A DNA stretch of 64,000 nucleotides, from contig OX031070.1 in NCBI GenBank assembly GCA_943736015.1, positions 40,602,173 through 40,666,172 of the forward strand, read 5' to 3'. Below are positions 11,640 to 22,489 of this stretch, piece by piece (the stretch's first letter is position 1; each line of letters starts with the position of its first letter). The notes under the pieces are model-generated. The model saw only the letters and a program-made list of their open reading frames with translations, was not told the DNA's origin and did not search any database. Source of the stretch: Tridacna crocea (Eukaryota; Mollusca; Bivalvia; Cardiida; Cardiidae). The translations under genes and the position numbers were made by a program.

Positions 11640-12660
11640 AATTTCTTTTGTTTGCATTGGAGATATTAAATCATTAACGCATGTATTTGTTCCTTATCGC
11701 TTCTGGGTTAGTTGAAAGCAATTAAACATTTAACATAAAACCACGCTATAGATTATTTTCCAGCAACGAGGTCACAAACTGATTTCTATGTCAAACGTCG
11801 TGAAAGTCAGGAAAATTTAAAAAGTAGGAGAGTACTAAAAGTTCCGGGAAACAAAATTAACGAGGAGTTTGCAATTAGACGTTTATATTGCTGTCTTCAC
11901 TTGAAATATCTCTGAGAAATTAGTGAAATTAGGCTTAATACCGAGTTGTGTTTGGTGTTGATGTTTTTTGTTTGTTTGTAGGCGGTGTTTTAACTTTTAA
12001 CACATACTGCAACTCATTGTGCTTCTCTGCACAGTGTGTATAAAGATCCGACTGCACGAAAAATGCTCTGTCCAATGGAGACTCTTTCCATGCAGCCGAA
12101 TCCTAATCCTCAGTGTACACCAAAAAATAATTTAGATTATTGCACTACAGATAATTATATTTTTATCGGGCCAAACATTTCCTGGACGAAATGAACCATG
12201 CTATCGTCCCCGGTCGAACAAGATAAGAGTAATAAAGAATCAAGGCCTTCCTTTCAAGTATAAAAGTATTTCAAAGAATTCACGATGTACTGACAAAGAA
12301 AAAAAAAGTAAAAAAAAAATGGTATTTTCGCCCATGCTACTTTCAATAAATACATTGCAAAAATAGAAGGGAATCAATACATTACGTTTTTGCTAATTGC
12401 TTGCTGCTTGCTCCTGCATGAAATTGTTGAAGATTACGTCAAATATTTCACGTAAATTCAAGATTGATGTCGATAATTGTTCAGATCGCAGCCATGGACA
12501 TAAGACCTTTCTCATCCCTGCTAGTTGCCAGTCTGTGAAACAGTGTTGAAAAAGAAAAAGGTTTTGTTATAATAATTTAGTCCATTTTTTTGCAATGTTG
12601 GCTGTACAAGAAATAGAGAACAGATGGTTTGTGTCTAATATAGGTTAAGTTTATCAGGAA
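11640..12660. other. No recognisable feature
   Basis: AT-rich sequence without a coherent frame or repeat that I can match elsewhere in the window. Confidence 0.4.
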
Positions 12661-12667
12661 TTTATCT

Positions 12668-12857
12668 GGGTCTGTGTTCACCAACCATTCTTAAGAACGT
12701 TCTTGGTGTAATTCTTCTAGATTTCCTGACCGTGAAAGTAATAAGACTTTTGATTGGTTAAACCAAATGGTTTAGCCAATCAGAAGTTCTGTTACTTTCA
12801 CATTGACAAAATTCTGAAGAACAAGACTAAGAATGTCCTCAAGAATGGTTGGTAACT
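12668..12857. mobile_element. G3 element with eroded ends
   Basis: The inner arms (GATTGGTTAAACCAAATGG / TTTAGCCAATCAGAAG) are well preserved. The terminal GGGCCCGTA has become TGGGTCTGTG and the right end is lost after GGTTGGT. Confidence 0.75.
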
Positions 12858-13692
12858 GGTGAGCCAATGGCAAACAAGACTAAACGAGTTGGAGTTTGCG
12901 ATTAAGGTTTAGTACGCTACTCGGTCGTGTAACCAGCTAGAACTACGTTTTAAGTGTCGGTACAAGTACATGGAGTTAATTTTTGTGGTATTTGTGAAGA
13001 CAATACCACTGTGAGTTCAAGATTGAATTTTGATAACCATGTATCTCATGATTTTGTGCAAAGCCGAAGGAAATAAACCTAGTTAAACTAATTTTTTCTC
13101 AGGCAAATGAGTTTTTCGGTAGCACTCAGATATGTTATTTGAAATAACATATTAAAATACATTGGTAAAATACATCGATTGTTGAGATACTTATTTTTAA
13201 TTGAAAATAGCTTCTATCGCTCTTTGCCTTTTATTGGCGCAATGATACAAATTTGCCTGCTTTTTCGTTCCGAACCAATTCGTTCCATGGCTTGTTCGTC
13301 CTATGATTGTGCGCTTCTCCATGTGATTGCTCATGAATGTTTATAGATCGAAGTAATTGATTGTAATGTTGGAAATTAAATGTAAAAGGTTAAAGATATT
13401 TCAAAATTATAGTTTTAAGGTACATGAGCACTCTCCCTTCAACCGAAAAGGTGTTCATTTGCTTATTGGGTTGACTTTGAAGCCAATATTTGAACAATAT
13501 GTCTCTTTTTCTTTCAAAATATTAATTCCACACAATGGGTTTCCTTGACAAATAGCACTTCAGCGTTCTCAACGCTTTGATTTACAATAAGATTATCCCC
13601 TAAAGTATGATACCTATGTTGATTGTTCTTTCTGTTTAAAACAAAATAGAATTGTTTGCCACAACGTTTTTTTTCCACAGCTCTACATAACG

Positions 13693-13796
13693 CCATTCCT
13701 CAACGTAGTGAAATGACTTCTGGTGTCATTTCTTTACGTAGAAAAATGATCCGGGTCATTTTGTAGGGGAGGGTCATTTCTCTGCATTACATCGGC
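13693..13796. mobile_element. M4 partial element
   Basis: Right part only: AACGTAGTGAAATGACTTCT through GTAGGGGAGGGTCATTTCTC to TGCATTACATCGG. Confidence 0.7.
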
Positions 13797-13834
13797 AAAC
13801 GAGAGTTTTAATGCATCCCCGTATGCATTATTCC

Positions 13835-14175
13835 AAGTAAGTCATCACATAATTTAGCTGCCATACATTCCATTATGTCTGACAACAAAGTAAGTCATCA
13901 CATAATTCAGCTGCCATACATTCCATTATGTCTGACAACAAAGTAAGTAATCACATAATTTAGCTGCCATACATTCCATTGTATTTAACAAAAAAGTAAT
14001 TTATCACATAATTTAGCTGCCATACATTCCATTATGTCTGACAACAAAGTAAGTCATCACATAATTCAGCTGCCATACATTCCATTGTATTTAACAAAAA
14101 AGTAATTTATCACATAATTTGGCTGCCATACATTCCATTATGTCTGACAAAACAGTAAGTCATCACATAATTGAA
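13835..14175. repeat. 53 bp minisatellite, about 6.4 copies
   Basis: AAGTAAGTCATCACATAATT recurs at 13835, 13888, 13941, 13994, 14047, 14100 and 14153, an exact 53 bp spacing. Two variants alternate: one with TATGTCTGACAACAAAG and one with TGTATTTAACAAAAAAG. Confidence 0.95.
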
Positions 14176-14401
14176 GGCCTATACAATACATTCTGTCTAT
14201 CAATCGACTGAATCATGAAGTAAACTGGTCCTTTAACACGAAGAAAATTTACGAAAAGCAAAAGGTTTCGACATAGGTCAGCCTCCTCAGACTGTGCAAG
14301 CTGATCTGAGTCGATACTTTTTGCAGACTCAGACTCATTTTCACAGAGCCTGAACCATATAATATTGTGATTTCAAAGTTAGTGTGAATAATATCACTTG
14401 T

Positions 14402-14697
14402 TTCATGTTTTCCGGTAGGATATCAAGGAAATAACAGTGAAAATAATTTTTGATCTTACACTGGTACCATGTTCTTGTTGTCTAGGTTAATTGCGCGTGC
14501 CTGACAACCAGATGGGAAATATGACGTCATATACCTTACATTTTTCGCGCTTGACGTAATATTGTAATGCGTTGATGTGCGTGGGGGGGGGGGGGGGGGG
14601 GCTACGCCACGGGGAATAACGGAAAAGAATTGTACTGGATTTTGATAAAGCTCCTCCCAGAAAGGTTTAAAAGCATGAAATAAATAGAATATTTGTT
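14402..14697 (-). mobile_element. C7 partial element with a poly-G expansion
   Basis: Reverse-orientation body from TTTCCGGTAGGATATCAAGG to AAAGCATGAAATAAATAG; the long hairpin is missing. TGACGTCA lies at 14522-14529. Where other copies read GCGGGAGGGGTACGCC, this one has a G run of about 20 (14581-14600). Confidence 0.7.
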
Positions 14698-14926
14698 TAT
14701 CCTGTATTTCATTGAACAGGGTTGATGTGCACGTTCTGTGCAGTCTGATGTGGGATATACACTGTTCCCGGTGAGTCTTGTTTAGCATCCAAGAGGGTAA
14801 TTTCGTGAATATTTATATGTAAAGATAATGGATCATCACACGATTTCGCGTATGTGCAGTCTAATCTTACTTATTCCAAACTGTCTGCATAAGGTCGTTG
14901 TGTCGCGTTTGGCAGTTTAAAGCACG

Positions 14927-15156
14927 TTAACTCATTACCAAATGACAATATTTTAGGCTTGTCCAAATCGAAAGCATTTGCAGACGACAAAATAAAATTG
15001 ACTGGAATTTTGAAATTTGTTTTGAAAAGGGTAGAAAACATTGTGGGAAAAGGAGAAAATGCTGGTTACCAGCATTTTCTCCTTTTCCCACAATGTTTTC
15101 TAAAGGCTTCTTTCTCAGGGTCGTGAAAAGTAGGTATTGTGTGGTAATGGGTCAAA
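14927..15156 (+). mobile_element. P1 copy, near-consensus
   Basis: TTAACTCATTACCAAATGAC to GTGTGGTAATGGGTCAA. The central hairpin is a perfect 32 bp-arm palindrome at 15033-15096. Confidence 0.85.
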
Positions 15157-15384
15157 ACGCTAAACTGTACTCCAAAGACCCGGCGTAAGCTTTCGTCAAT
15201 AAAGCGTTTAGACAAAATAAACAATACTATTTAGACAACAATATTTAAACAACGCGGCAGCTCGCCAGGACGATTGTCAGTGCTAATGGAGGTGGCGTTA
15301 ACACCAAAATAGTTTCCATTTGTATCACATTGATTTTAATTCTTTTCCAATCAAAAATAAAACTAAATGTGCCCTTATTAAAAC

Positions 15385-15550
15385 TGCCCGAAAAAACAGA
15401 TCAAATGTTGCTATTTGTAATTGAAAAAAAAAAAAGAACATTGAGGGTACAGGAGAATATACTGGTTACCAGCATTTTTTCCTTCTCTAGCAATGTTTTC
15501 AAAATTATATCTTCTCCTAGGTCGTAAACGATAAAAGATAGTTTGGGTTT
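15385..15550 (+). mobile_element. P1 copy, strongly decayed
   Basis: Hairpin remnants ACTGGTTACCAGCATTTTTT and AGCAATGTTTTCAAAA remain, with AGGTCGTAAACG downstream. It runs directly into the TTAA of the next copy. Confidence 0.45.
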
Positions 15551-15781
15551 AACCCTTATACCAAAAAATCCCTTGTCTTTACGACCATTGAGATAGAAGT
15601 CTTTTGAAAACATTGTGGGAAAAGGAGAAAATGCTGTTAACCAGCATTTTCTCCATTTCTCACAATGTTTTCTACCCTGCTGGAAACAAATTTCAATTTT
15701 TGAGTTCCGTATATTTCCTCGTCTGCAAGTGCTTTGAATTTGGACCAATCTAAAGTTTTGTCGTTTGGTAAAGAGTTTTAA
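15549..15781 (-). mobile_element. P1 copy
   Basis: TTAACCCTTATACCAAAAAATC to TTTGTCGTTTGGTAAAGAGTTTTAA. The hairpin has one arm change (CATTTCTCACAATG). Confidence 0.8.
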
Positions 15782-16076
15782 ATTGGTTTTATTTGTACTG
15801 TTTTTGACATATGTTTTATCTTTTGATTTGATTTGTTATAAAATATTTGTTGAATGCAAACATCAGAGAATTGACGGATGTATCGACATCTTTCTGAGGG
15901 CCGGGATCGACATTTTTAGATTTATTTTATCTCAAATTCCCTCTTGTGAATGAAACATACAAGATTTGTTTTTAAAATTGATTTATTCTTCTATCCCGAT
16001 GGATTTTGTTGAATTAGCTTAATATTTTCCAGAATATTCGATTAATAAACAGATTTTGGTCTAGTCTCGATCGTAT

Positions 16077-16304
16077 TGACCCTTTACCAAACAATCCCTG
16101 GTTTTTACGACCCTAAGATAGAAGTCTTTTGAAAACATTGTGGAAAAAGGAGAAAATGCTGGTAACCAGCATTTTCTCCTTTTCCCACAATGTTTTCTAC
16201 CCTGCTAGAAACAAATTTGAATTTTTGAAGTACGTTTATTTTGTCGTCTGCAAGTGCTTTGAATTTGGACCCATCTTAAATTTTGTCGTTTGGTAGAGTG
16301 TTAA
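16077..16304 (-). mobile_element. P1 copy sharing its right TTAA with a P1B copy
   Basis: TTGACCCTTTACCAAACAAT to GTCGTTTGGTAGAGTGTTAA. The final TTAA (16301-16304) is also the first TTAA of the next element. Confidence 0.8.
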
Positions 16305-16530
16305 CCCTTTACTCCATAGATACTCATTTTGACGTATAAACGACAGACAGCTTTTGAAAACATTGTGGGAAAAGGAGAAATTGCTCGAAACGAGCAATTT
16401 TTCCTTTACCCACATTGTTTTCTACTCAATTAGATATTTGTAACCTCATTTGTCCGTATTTTTGACATCATATCTTTATTTGATGCTTATATGGAAGAGC
16501 CTCAAATTGGCATATCAGGTAAAGGGTTAA
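16301..16530 (-). mobile_element. P1B copy (variant core)
   Basis: TTAACCCTTTACTCCATAGA to TCAGGTAAAGGGTTAA. The core is GAAATTGCTCGAAACGAGCA instead of GAAAATGCTGGTTACCAGCA, and the outer arms differ from P1, so this is a distinct subfamily. Confidence 0.8.
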
Positions 16531-16705
16531 GCACCACAATTTATTAGACTCGGGTATCTATATAACTAAGTCACTGAAAGTGCTGCAAAGCAGATTACAT
16601 ATAGGTAGTCTTGGCAATGATATGGAGAAACAAAAATACTTTCAGCAGAATACATGATATCCTACTGACAGCAATCACAAAGTATTTGGTCGTTAACAAA
16701 TAAAG

Positions 16706-16915
16706 TTTATTTCATCAGCTTGCGGTTTATATGGGGAAATATTTCCCTCAAAAGGGAAAGGTATGCGAAAATAACAAGTGCCGTAAGGCACGTGTTATTT
16801 TTGCGAACCTACCCCTTTTGAGGCAAATATTTCCCCATATTAACCACAAGCTGATGAAATAAATTGTATATTATATTTCCTCTGATTATTTTGTCAACGA
16901 ATGCCACTTTGCAGT
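16706..16915. mobile_element. F6 element, full-length (family description)
   Basis: Inverted repeat TTTATTTCATCAGCTTGCGG ... ACAAGCTGATGAAATAAATT with centre AACAAGTGCCGTAAGGCACG, plus a shared one-sided flank (TTATTTTGTCAACGAATGCC) to about 16915. About 160 bp is palindromic. Non-coding. Confidence 0.8.
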
Positions 16916-17436
16916 CTGTTCTTGAATCCAGACTTTCTGATGATGTGATATTTCTTTTAGAAAAATACGTTTGAAATAGCAACATTTTTTTTTTTACTGG
17001 CGATTTGAAACAGATGGTTTGTCTTAGATGGGTTAAGTTTATCAGGAGTTCATCTGGTGAGCCGAAGGCAAACCGGACTAAATGATTGAATGAATTTGAG
17101 TACATTATAAACGTTATGTTTAGCTGTGACATTTAGCTGTGACATTTAGCTGGATTTGAAAGTTTTATTTAACTTACTTAACAGAATAAGGATTAATGGT
17201 ATGAAGTATATTTGACTGCCTCGAATGATTGACCTTTTGCCTTTTTCATAGTTTCTATAAATAATTAAGCCTATTTTAGCCCAGCAAGTTTGAATATCTC
17301 GATTTCATCACTCCGTTTGGTAATTCTAGTAACATTAAGTATCAGTCAGTGCAGGATAAATGTTGGCCTGTACTTTCCATTCCAATCTTTAAATTACACT
17401 GTCTGAAAATAAAAAAGGTTAGTGGAACTGACTAGT

Positions 17437-17530
17437 TTAGCCATTTACCACACAATCCCTGAGAAAGAAGGCATTTGAACACATTGTAAGGAACAATAAA
17501 AATTCTCTTTTTTCTACGTTGATTTCTAAC
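17437..17530 (-). mobile_element. P1 fragment
   Basis: TTAGCCATTTACCACACAATCC, CTGAGAAAGAAGGCATTTGA and ACATTGTAAGGAACAA match one outer arm. Homology ends before the hairpin centre. Confidence 0.5.
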
Positions 17531-17715
17531 AATTCAAGGACAAAATACTCTCATTTGTATAATAATTGAATTCTCATCTGTGTGATATCGCCGAGTGTGA
17601 AAGTTACAAAATTGTATAAAGTTAATACAATGTTGTTTTCACACACAGTCCAGACTAAAGTCTGCAACAAAGGTGATGGAGAATGCTTTGTCTTGATGCA
17701 AAAGTTTTGAGGTTC

Positions 17716-18247
17716 GATTGATTGATTGTATGGTGTTTAACCCTTTACCAAACAATCCCTGGTTTTTACGGGTCTGGAATAGTAGCCTTTTGAAAACATT
17801 CTGGGAAAAGGAGAAAATGCTGGTAACCAGCATTTTCTCCTTTTTACACAATGTTTTCTACCCTATTATAGACAGAAATCATCTTTCCAGCAAGAGTTGA
17901 ACTGTAATCTGCAAATGCTTTCAATTTGATCTAGTCCAAAAGTTTGTCGTTTGGGAAAGGGTTATCGCCGTTTTTAACGTTATTTCTGTTATATCGAGGC
18001 CGCCAGTTCACCTATCCATGCTTTCCTGGAGTTTCTTTAACCAGTACTCCCCACAATATTCTTTCCAAGCCACGGGCTGCTTTCCTACATTACAATCGTA
18101 GAAACAACGGTCAGCTCTCAGACAGGAATGAAACCTGACGCAATGACTATCATCAATCCTCGGAAAGAATTTGGCCAAGCCGCGGATCGAACCCATGTCC
18201 TCCTGTTCTAAAGTCCTGTACACTATCGACTGAGCTTTTTGGGCTCA
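17716..18247 (-). mobile_element. V-SINE-like copy (minus strand), split by a P1 insertion
   Basis: GATTGATTGATTGTATGGTG (17716-17735) is the simple-repeat tail. It continues after the P1 insertion as CGCCGTTTTTAACGTTATTT, the reverse of the conserved GCCGTGATAT..GAAA..GGCG tail seen at 55640-55680. The body runs through AAGAATTTGGCCAAGCCGCG, a B-box-like GGGTTCGATCC (minus strand, near 18186) and an A-box-like sequence near 18230. It resembles the molluscan RUDI / V-SINE type. Confidence 0.65.
17737..17964 (-). mobile_element. P1 copy inserted in a V-SINE tail
   Basis: Left junction GGTGTTTAA|CCCTTTACC, right junction AAAGGG|TTATCGCCG. Removing the element with one TTAA restores GGTGTTTAACGCCG, the expected SINE tail. 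The right TTAA copy has mutated to TTAT. Confidence 0.85.
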
Positions 18248-18318
18248 GCTATTAGCTTCGAAATTTTATCTGCAGGAAGAAGGCAGTACTGTACCTACTA
18301 TACAGACTTAAATATAAC

Positions 18319-18550
18319 TTAACTCTTTACCAATCCACAAAATCTTGGACACCTCCAAATTAAAAGCATTTGCAGACGACAAAATAAAAGTAATTGAAAA
18401 TTTGAATTTTTTTTTTTGACGAATGGTAGAAAACATTGTAGGAAAAGAAGAAAATGCTGGTTACCAGCATTTTCTCCTTTTCCTACAATGTTTTCAAAAG
18501 GCTTCTTTCTCACGATCGTTAAAAGTTGGGATTGTGTGGTAAAGAGTTAA
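18319..18550 (+). mobile_element. P1 copy with matched hairpin-arm change
   Basis: TTAACTCTTTACCAATCCAC to TTGTGTGGTAAAGAGTTAA. The hairpin reads TTGTAGGAAAAG on one arm and CTTTTCCTACAA on the other, whereas the family norm is TTGTGGG/CCCACAA. Confidence 0.85.
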
Positions 18551-18584
18551 CTATCATCAATCAAGAAGAGTAGACGGTCGTGTG

Positions 18585-18765
18585 CTGGAGAGAGACAGAG
18601 ATAAACATGGAGAGACAGAGAGAGAGAGAGAAAGACAGACATACAGATACAGAGGGAGAGAGGGGGAGAGGGAAGGGGAGATGGGAAGAAGGGGAGTGGG
18701 AGACACAGATGAGGAGGGGAGAGAAAGTGAGGAAGAGGAGAGAGACGGTGATAGACATAAACGGA
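18585..18765. repeat. Purine-rich GA/GGGA low-complexity tract
   Basis: Imperfect GAGA, GGGAGA and GACAGACA runs. The Arg/Glu-rich frames on both strands are artefacts of composition. Confidence 0.85.
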
Positions 18766-19007
18766 TAGAAAGATACGCTCCACGAATGATGTATGGAAAA
18801 GTTTCCCCTGGAGTTTTTATTAGACAGACGTGGAAGGACCTGTCTCTAGATAATTGCGAAATAACAAGTAATTGAAGACACAGACCACAAAGTTCTCTCT
18901 GCCTTTTTATTGATGTATATCTTGCGGCAGCAATTTTACACTTAGGCTCTAAATATCAAACGGTACAAGACATGTCCGAATTGAAGGCATGTCCGAATTG
19001 AAGCATG

Positions 19008-19280
19008 ATTGGCCTACAACATGCGAAAAGCGGCATTCGGACACTTGCGTAAAGTGTCGTCTTGGATCAGCTTGCGCAGTTCGTGTATACTTATCCGAAA
19101 CGACACCTTACGTTTAAATGAAATTTTCTGTTTTGCACAAGTCTACTGTAGGAAAAAATCTAGTATATTCGTAAAGTGCCGTCTCGGATAAGCCTGTGCG
19201 GAATGCACAGGCTGATCCGAGACGACACTTTACGCAAATCTAATGTCCGAATGCATCTTCTCGCGTGTTGCAGGCCATAT
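19008..19280. mobile_element. H5 element
   Basis: ATTGGCCTACAACATGCGAA ... GCGTGTTGCAGGCCATAT. Two internal hairpins carry GTCTCGGAT/ATCCGAGAC and AGTGCCG/CGACACT arms. The first hairpin is damaged. Confidence 0.75.
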
Positions 19281-19381
19281 ACAAACAGCAAGCTTAAAGT
19301 ATCTCTAACATTGAATTTTAATTATAGAAGTTTACTAAACTTGTCATTATTATAATAGTAATGTTTGATTTACAGATTGTT

Positions 19382-19412
19382 GGGGGGGGGGGGGGGGGAG
19401 GGAGGGGGAAAG
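19382..19412. repeat. Poly-G tract
   Basis: A run of 17 G followed by AGGGAGGGGG. Confidence 0.9.
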
Positions 19413-19995
19413 AGGGATTGGGCTGGGTATACGCCAGCCATGCAAACCAACATGCTGTTTTCTTTTTATTTAATTAATTGTCCACAAGAAGTAGAACTCA
19501 AGACCTCAAAATCACAGGAAAAAAAGGGGAGAAGACGATATCGGAAAGAAACCATCTCCAGTTTGCTATATAGAACTAAAATCTTATTTTGTTATTTGTT
19601 TCAAAACAATGTCTTCTTTAACTTTATTTTCATAACAAAGACTTAGGAATGTGATATTGATTTACTTTTCAACCGATTGCCAAACATGGAATATACCGCA
19701 AAAAGCACTGAAAGGCCACATTCGCTCCATTTGCACTCGATTCCTTGTAGGAAGTTGTTTGGTAAAGGGTTTAGTGGAAGAGGAGCTATGATGACAGTAC
19801 TGGAAACTAAAATTGTCGAAATATATGCAAGTGAGATTTGAAAACGTCGATGATTTATGCTCTCGTATCATGCAAAAAACAATTCGGGACAAAATGTTTA
19901 TACATCTCTTCGTTTTATGCGCGATCCTGGCTTTTAAGACTTTTCTTACCTTCGTCGTTTACGCTGGTCCTGACCTGTATGCAGTTTATATTTAT

Positions 19996-20066
19996 TTCAT
20001 CAGCTTGTGATTAATATAGGGAAATATTTGCTGAAAACGGGAAAGATATGCGAAAATAACAAGTGC
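19996..20066 (+). mobile_element. F6 half-element fused to a G3 fragment
   Basis: TTATTTCATCAGCTTGTGA through GAAAATAACAAGTGCCG, which is the dyad centre of F6. The next base begins a G3 arm (TGAAAGTAACAGAACTTC). Confidence 0.7.
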
Positions 20067-20184
20067 CGTGAAAGTAACAGAACTTCTGATTGGCAAAACC
20101 ATTTGGTTGTGTTACTTACAAATGTAGAACAATTTGAAGAATAAGATAAAGAACGTTCTTAAGAATGGTTGGTGAATACGGGCC
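20067..20184 (+). mobile_element. G3 fragment
   Basis: Inner left arm, shortened centre (GGCAAAACCATTTGG) and full right arm ending GGTTGGTGAATACGGGCC. The outer left arm is lost at the F6 junction. Confidence 0.7.
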
Positions 20185-20427
20185 GTGGGAAAAAAAAAAC
20201 GACACATATTATAAGCCTGCACAGGCTGACATGTGTTGACAATGTTTACACTGTAAATTTCCTGTATTTCCAATGACTATTTTAGCTCATCTGGTGTTAG
20301 ACACAATTTATAATACAGATTTAACTAAGCAGGATACAAGGCTTACAGTGAAAGAAACAGATAAGAGAGTTGGCAAATCATCTTGGTCAATACATTTATA
20401 AGATTCTGAACAGGAAAAAATAAAACT

Positions 20428-21105
20428 ATGCAAGATTTACGCTTGGTGGGTCCCAGCCCCTTGACAGACGAACAAAAGGCGACTAGAATAGAAATGGCAA
20501 AACTTTTTATAAGAAGTACAAAAATACTGACAATCACCCATTTTCAGAACTGTTCACAGGTTATGAAAACTGGATTAATTAATTTGAGCCCTAGAGACGC
20601 GTCAATGATAAACTGTAGCTACGCATAGACCAAGCTAGTCTGATGATAGTAAAAAAAATAATAAGCATGAGAAAAGTTTAATTTGCCATATTTTTATTCA
20701 GACAGTCCAACTGCTCAAATGTCTGTGCCAAACGGGCGAACGGTTACAGGCACTATTGAAAAGAACAGTGTTCTTTCAAAAGTGAAGAAAGACAATGATA
20801 AACAGAGACAAAGAGCCGAATTCATGGGCCTGTGCCTTATTCATGGCAATACAGCTGCTCACAATTCTGCAATTGTTCAGAATTTCCTGGACACGTAAAA
20901 TGTGCTACAGCCTCCCAATCCACCCTGTTCTCCAGACCTCAGTTCATGTGACTTTTTTCTGTTCTCTTTATTGAAGAAATCTCTCTTTCTCTGGACGTCG
21001 ATATTGCTCTTAAAGTGGTTTTGCAAATGCCATTTTTCAGTGTCTGCTGGGTATTCCCATAAAAGCGTTTTTTGTAGCCTTCACAGACTGGATTTCCAGA
21101 CTTGA
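20428..21105 (+). pseudogene. Decayed mariner-type (DD34D) transposase
   Basis: Three open segments (20428-20628, 20683-20898, 20902-21105) lie in the same frame and are separated only by in-frame stops. The first contains LTDEQKATRIEMAKLF, matching the region before the first catalytic Asp in mariner transposases. The second contains LIHGNTAAH, where active enzymes have HDNA.PH, so the second catalytic Asp is now Gly. The third contains SPDLSSCDFFLF, the usual block around the last Asp. Exactly 34 codons, including one stop, separate the Gly from that Asp, which is the mariner DD34D spacing. The first catalytic block (TGDE) is not recognisable. The copy is non-functional. Terminal inverted repeats were not identified. 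Confidence 0.8.
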
Positions 21106-21284
21106 AAAATGTATTTCTGTCAAGGGAAAATATTTTGAAGGAATTATTATTTTACTCGATGGTAATCTAACGTACATTGACATTTCAAGGTCTACAATAC
21201 TATTCAGATGAGCTTAAACAAGAACATGCGATGAAGCTTACGGATGCTGGCAAGTTGAAAGGTGTAACTGTCGAATATTACTTA

Positions 21285-21565
21285 CCTTCTTATACAGACC
21301 ATAGTATGCAAATTTTTTCAGGTCCAACATTACTTATCTTTTAGCACAGACCACAGTATGAAAATTATTTTAGCTCCAATGTCAATAACTTTTTTACACA
21401 GACTGTGCTATGCAAATTACATTAGGTTCAATATTAGGCGGCTTACCTTTTTTTACACAGACTATAGTATGCACACTATGGTCCATTGTTATTATTATAT
21501 TTTCGTCCATTATTACTTATGTTTTTACACAGACCAAAATATGCTAATTATTCTAGATCCAGTAG
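21285..21565. repeat. Decayed minisatellite, ~52-71 bp units
   Basis: ACACAGAC.(A/T)..TATGC.AATTA..TTAGGTCCAAT recurs at about 21291, 21344, 21396, 21456 and 21527, with TTACTTAT/TTACCTTTTT spacers. Confidence 0.7.
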
Positions 21566-21715
21566 ACCTATTCTATGCTGCCCGGGAAAAAAGAGGAGAA
21601 CTGAAAAGAAACCATGAGGTAGCACCAAATGTGCATTGGTGTTATACATATGGCATGTAAAAGAACCAAGTGGTCTCCATCTGTAAAAGAGCCTAAAGTA
21701 ATGGACCCGAATAAG

Positions 21716-21945
21716 AATTATCATTTATAAATCTAAAACCACTATATTCTCATTACAAAGGGAGATAATAATTACCTTCCTTTTCTGGAAACTAACAAAA
21801 ATATCAACAAATAATTTCTAGATAGACATCAAAGGATTTTTTTGTCGATTAAAAATGTGCATAATTATTATATCTGTATAAATCGATATTTATCCACTAT
21901 CAAGAAAACTTTATGCAATGCAGCACTAGAGGTATTAGGGGTCTA
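21716..21945 (+). mobile_element. P2 partial element
   Basis: AATTATCATTTATAAATCTA, CTCATTACAAAGGGAGATAA and ATTAAAAATGTGCATAATTA match the body of P2. The TTAA ends are not preserved. Confidence 0.65.
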
Positions 21946-22258
21946 CTATATTTAATTATTTAATTAGGGTCTTGTATCAAGATTTCTTTGTATTCACATC
22001 TCTCTCTCTCTGCTTTTATTTGAGTTCTTTCAGTCCATACCCAATATGTCTATACATTCATCGTTATAGCTGCTCAAGGGTGAAGCATATGTACCGTGTT
22101 CTATGAAAAGTGGGTTTAATGTATTATGGATATGCAGAAGTAACTATTCATGTCAGCCTGCGCAGTTCATGCGTCTCTGCAATTAGAAGCTCTAGCTAGA
22201 TAGAGTTGCATCTATTCTGATTGTTACTGTAGCTGCGATGTTGCAGCCAATATTTATA

Positions 22259-22486
22259 TTAACCCTTTACCCCATAAGGCATTTCTATGGTATCTTTATT
22301 TGACCCTGAATAACAGCAAGGATGAAGCCTTTCTTATGTGTATATGACACCTTTTGATTGTGTAGAAAACATTGTGGCAAAAGGTGAAATTGCTCGTAAC
22401 GAGCAATTTCACCTTTTGCCACAATGTTTTCCAAAGGCTTCTACAAGCAATACATAGAAATGAGTGCCTATGGAGTAAAGGGTTAA
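22259..22486 (+). mobile_element. P1B copy, near-perfect hairpin
   Basis: TTAACCCTTTACCCCATAAG to CCTATGGAGTAAAGGGTTAA. Arms GTGGCAAAAGGTGAAATTGC and GCAATTTCACCTTTTGCCAC are perfect complements around GCTCGTAACGAGC. Confidence 0.85.
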
Positions 22487-22489
22487 AAG

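Noticed and set aside
13835..14175. CRISPR-like array
   Set aside because: The whole 53 bp unit is repeated with no unique spacers, and the sequence is eukaryotic.
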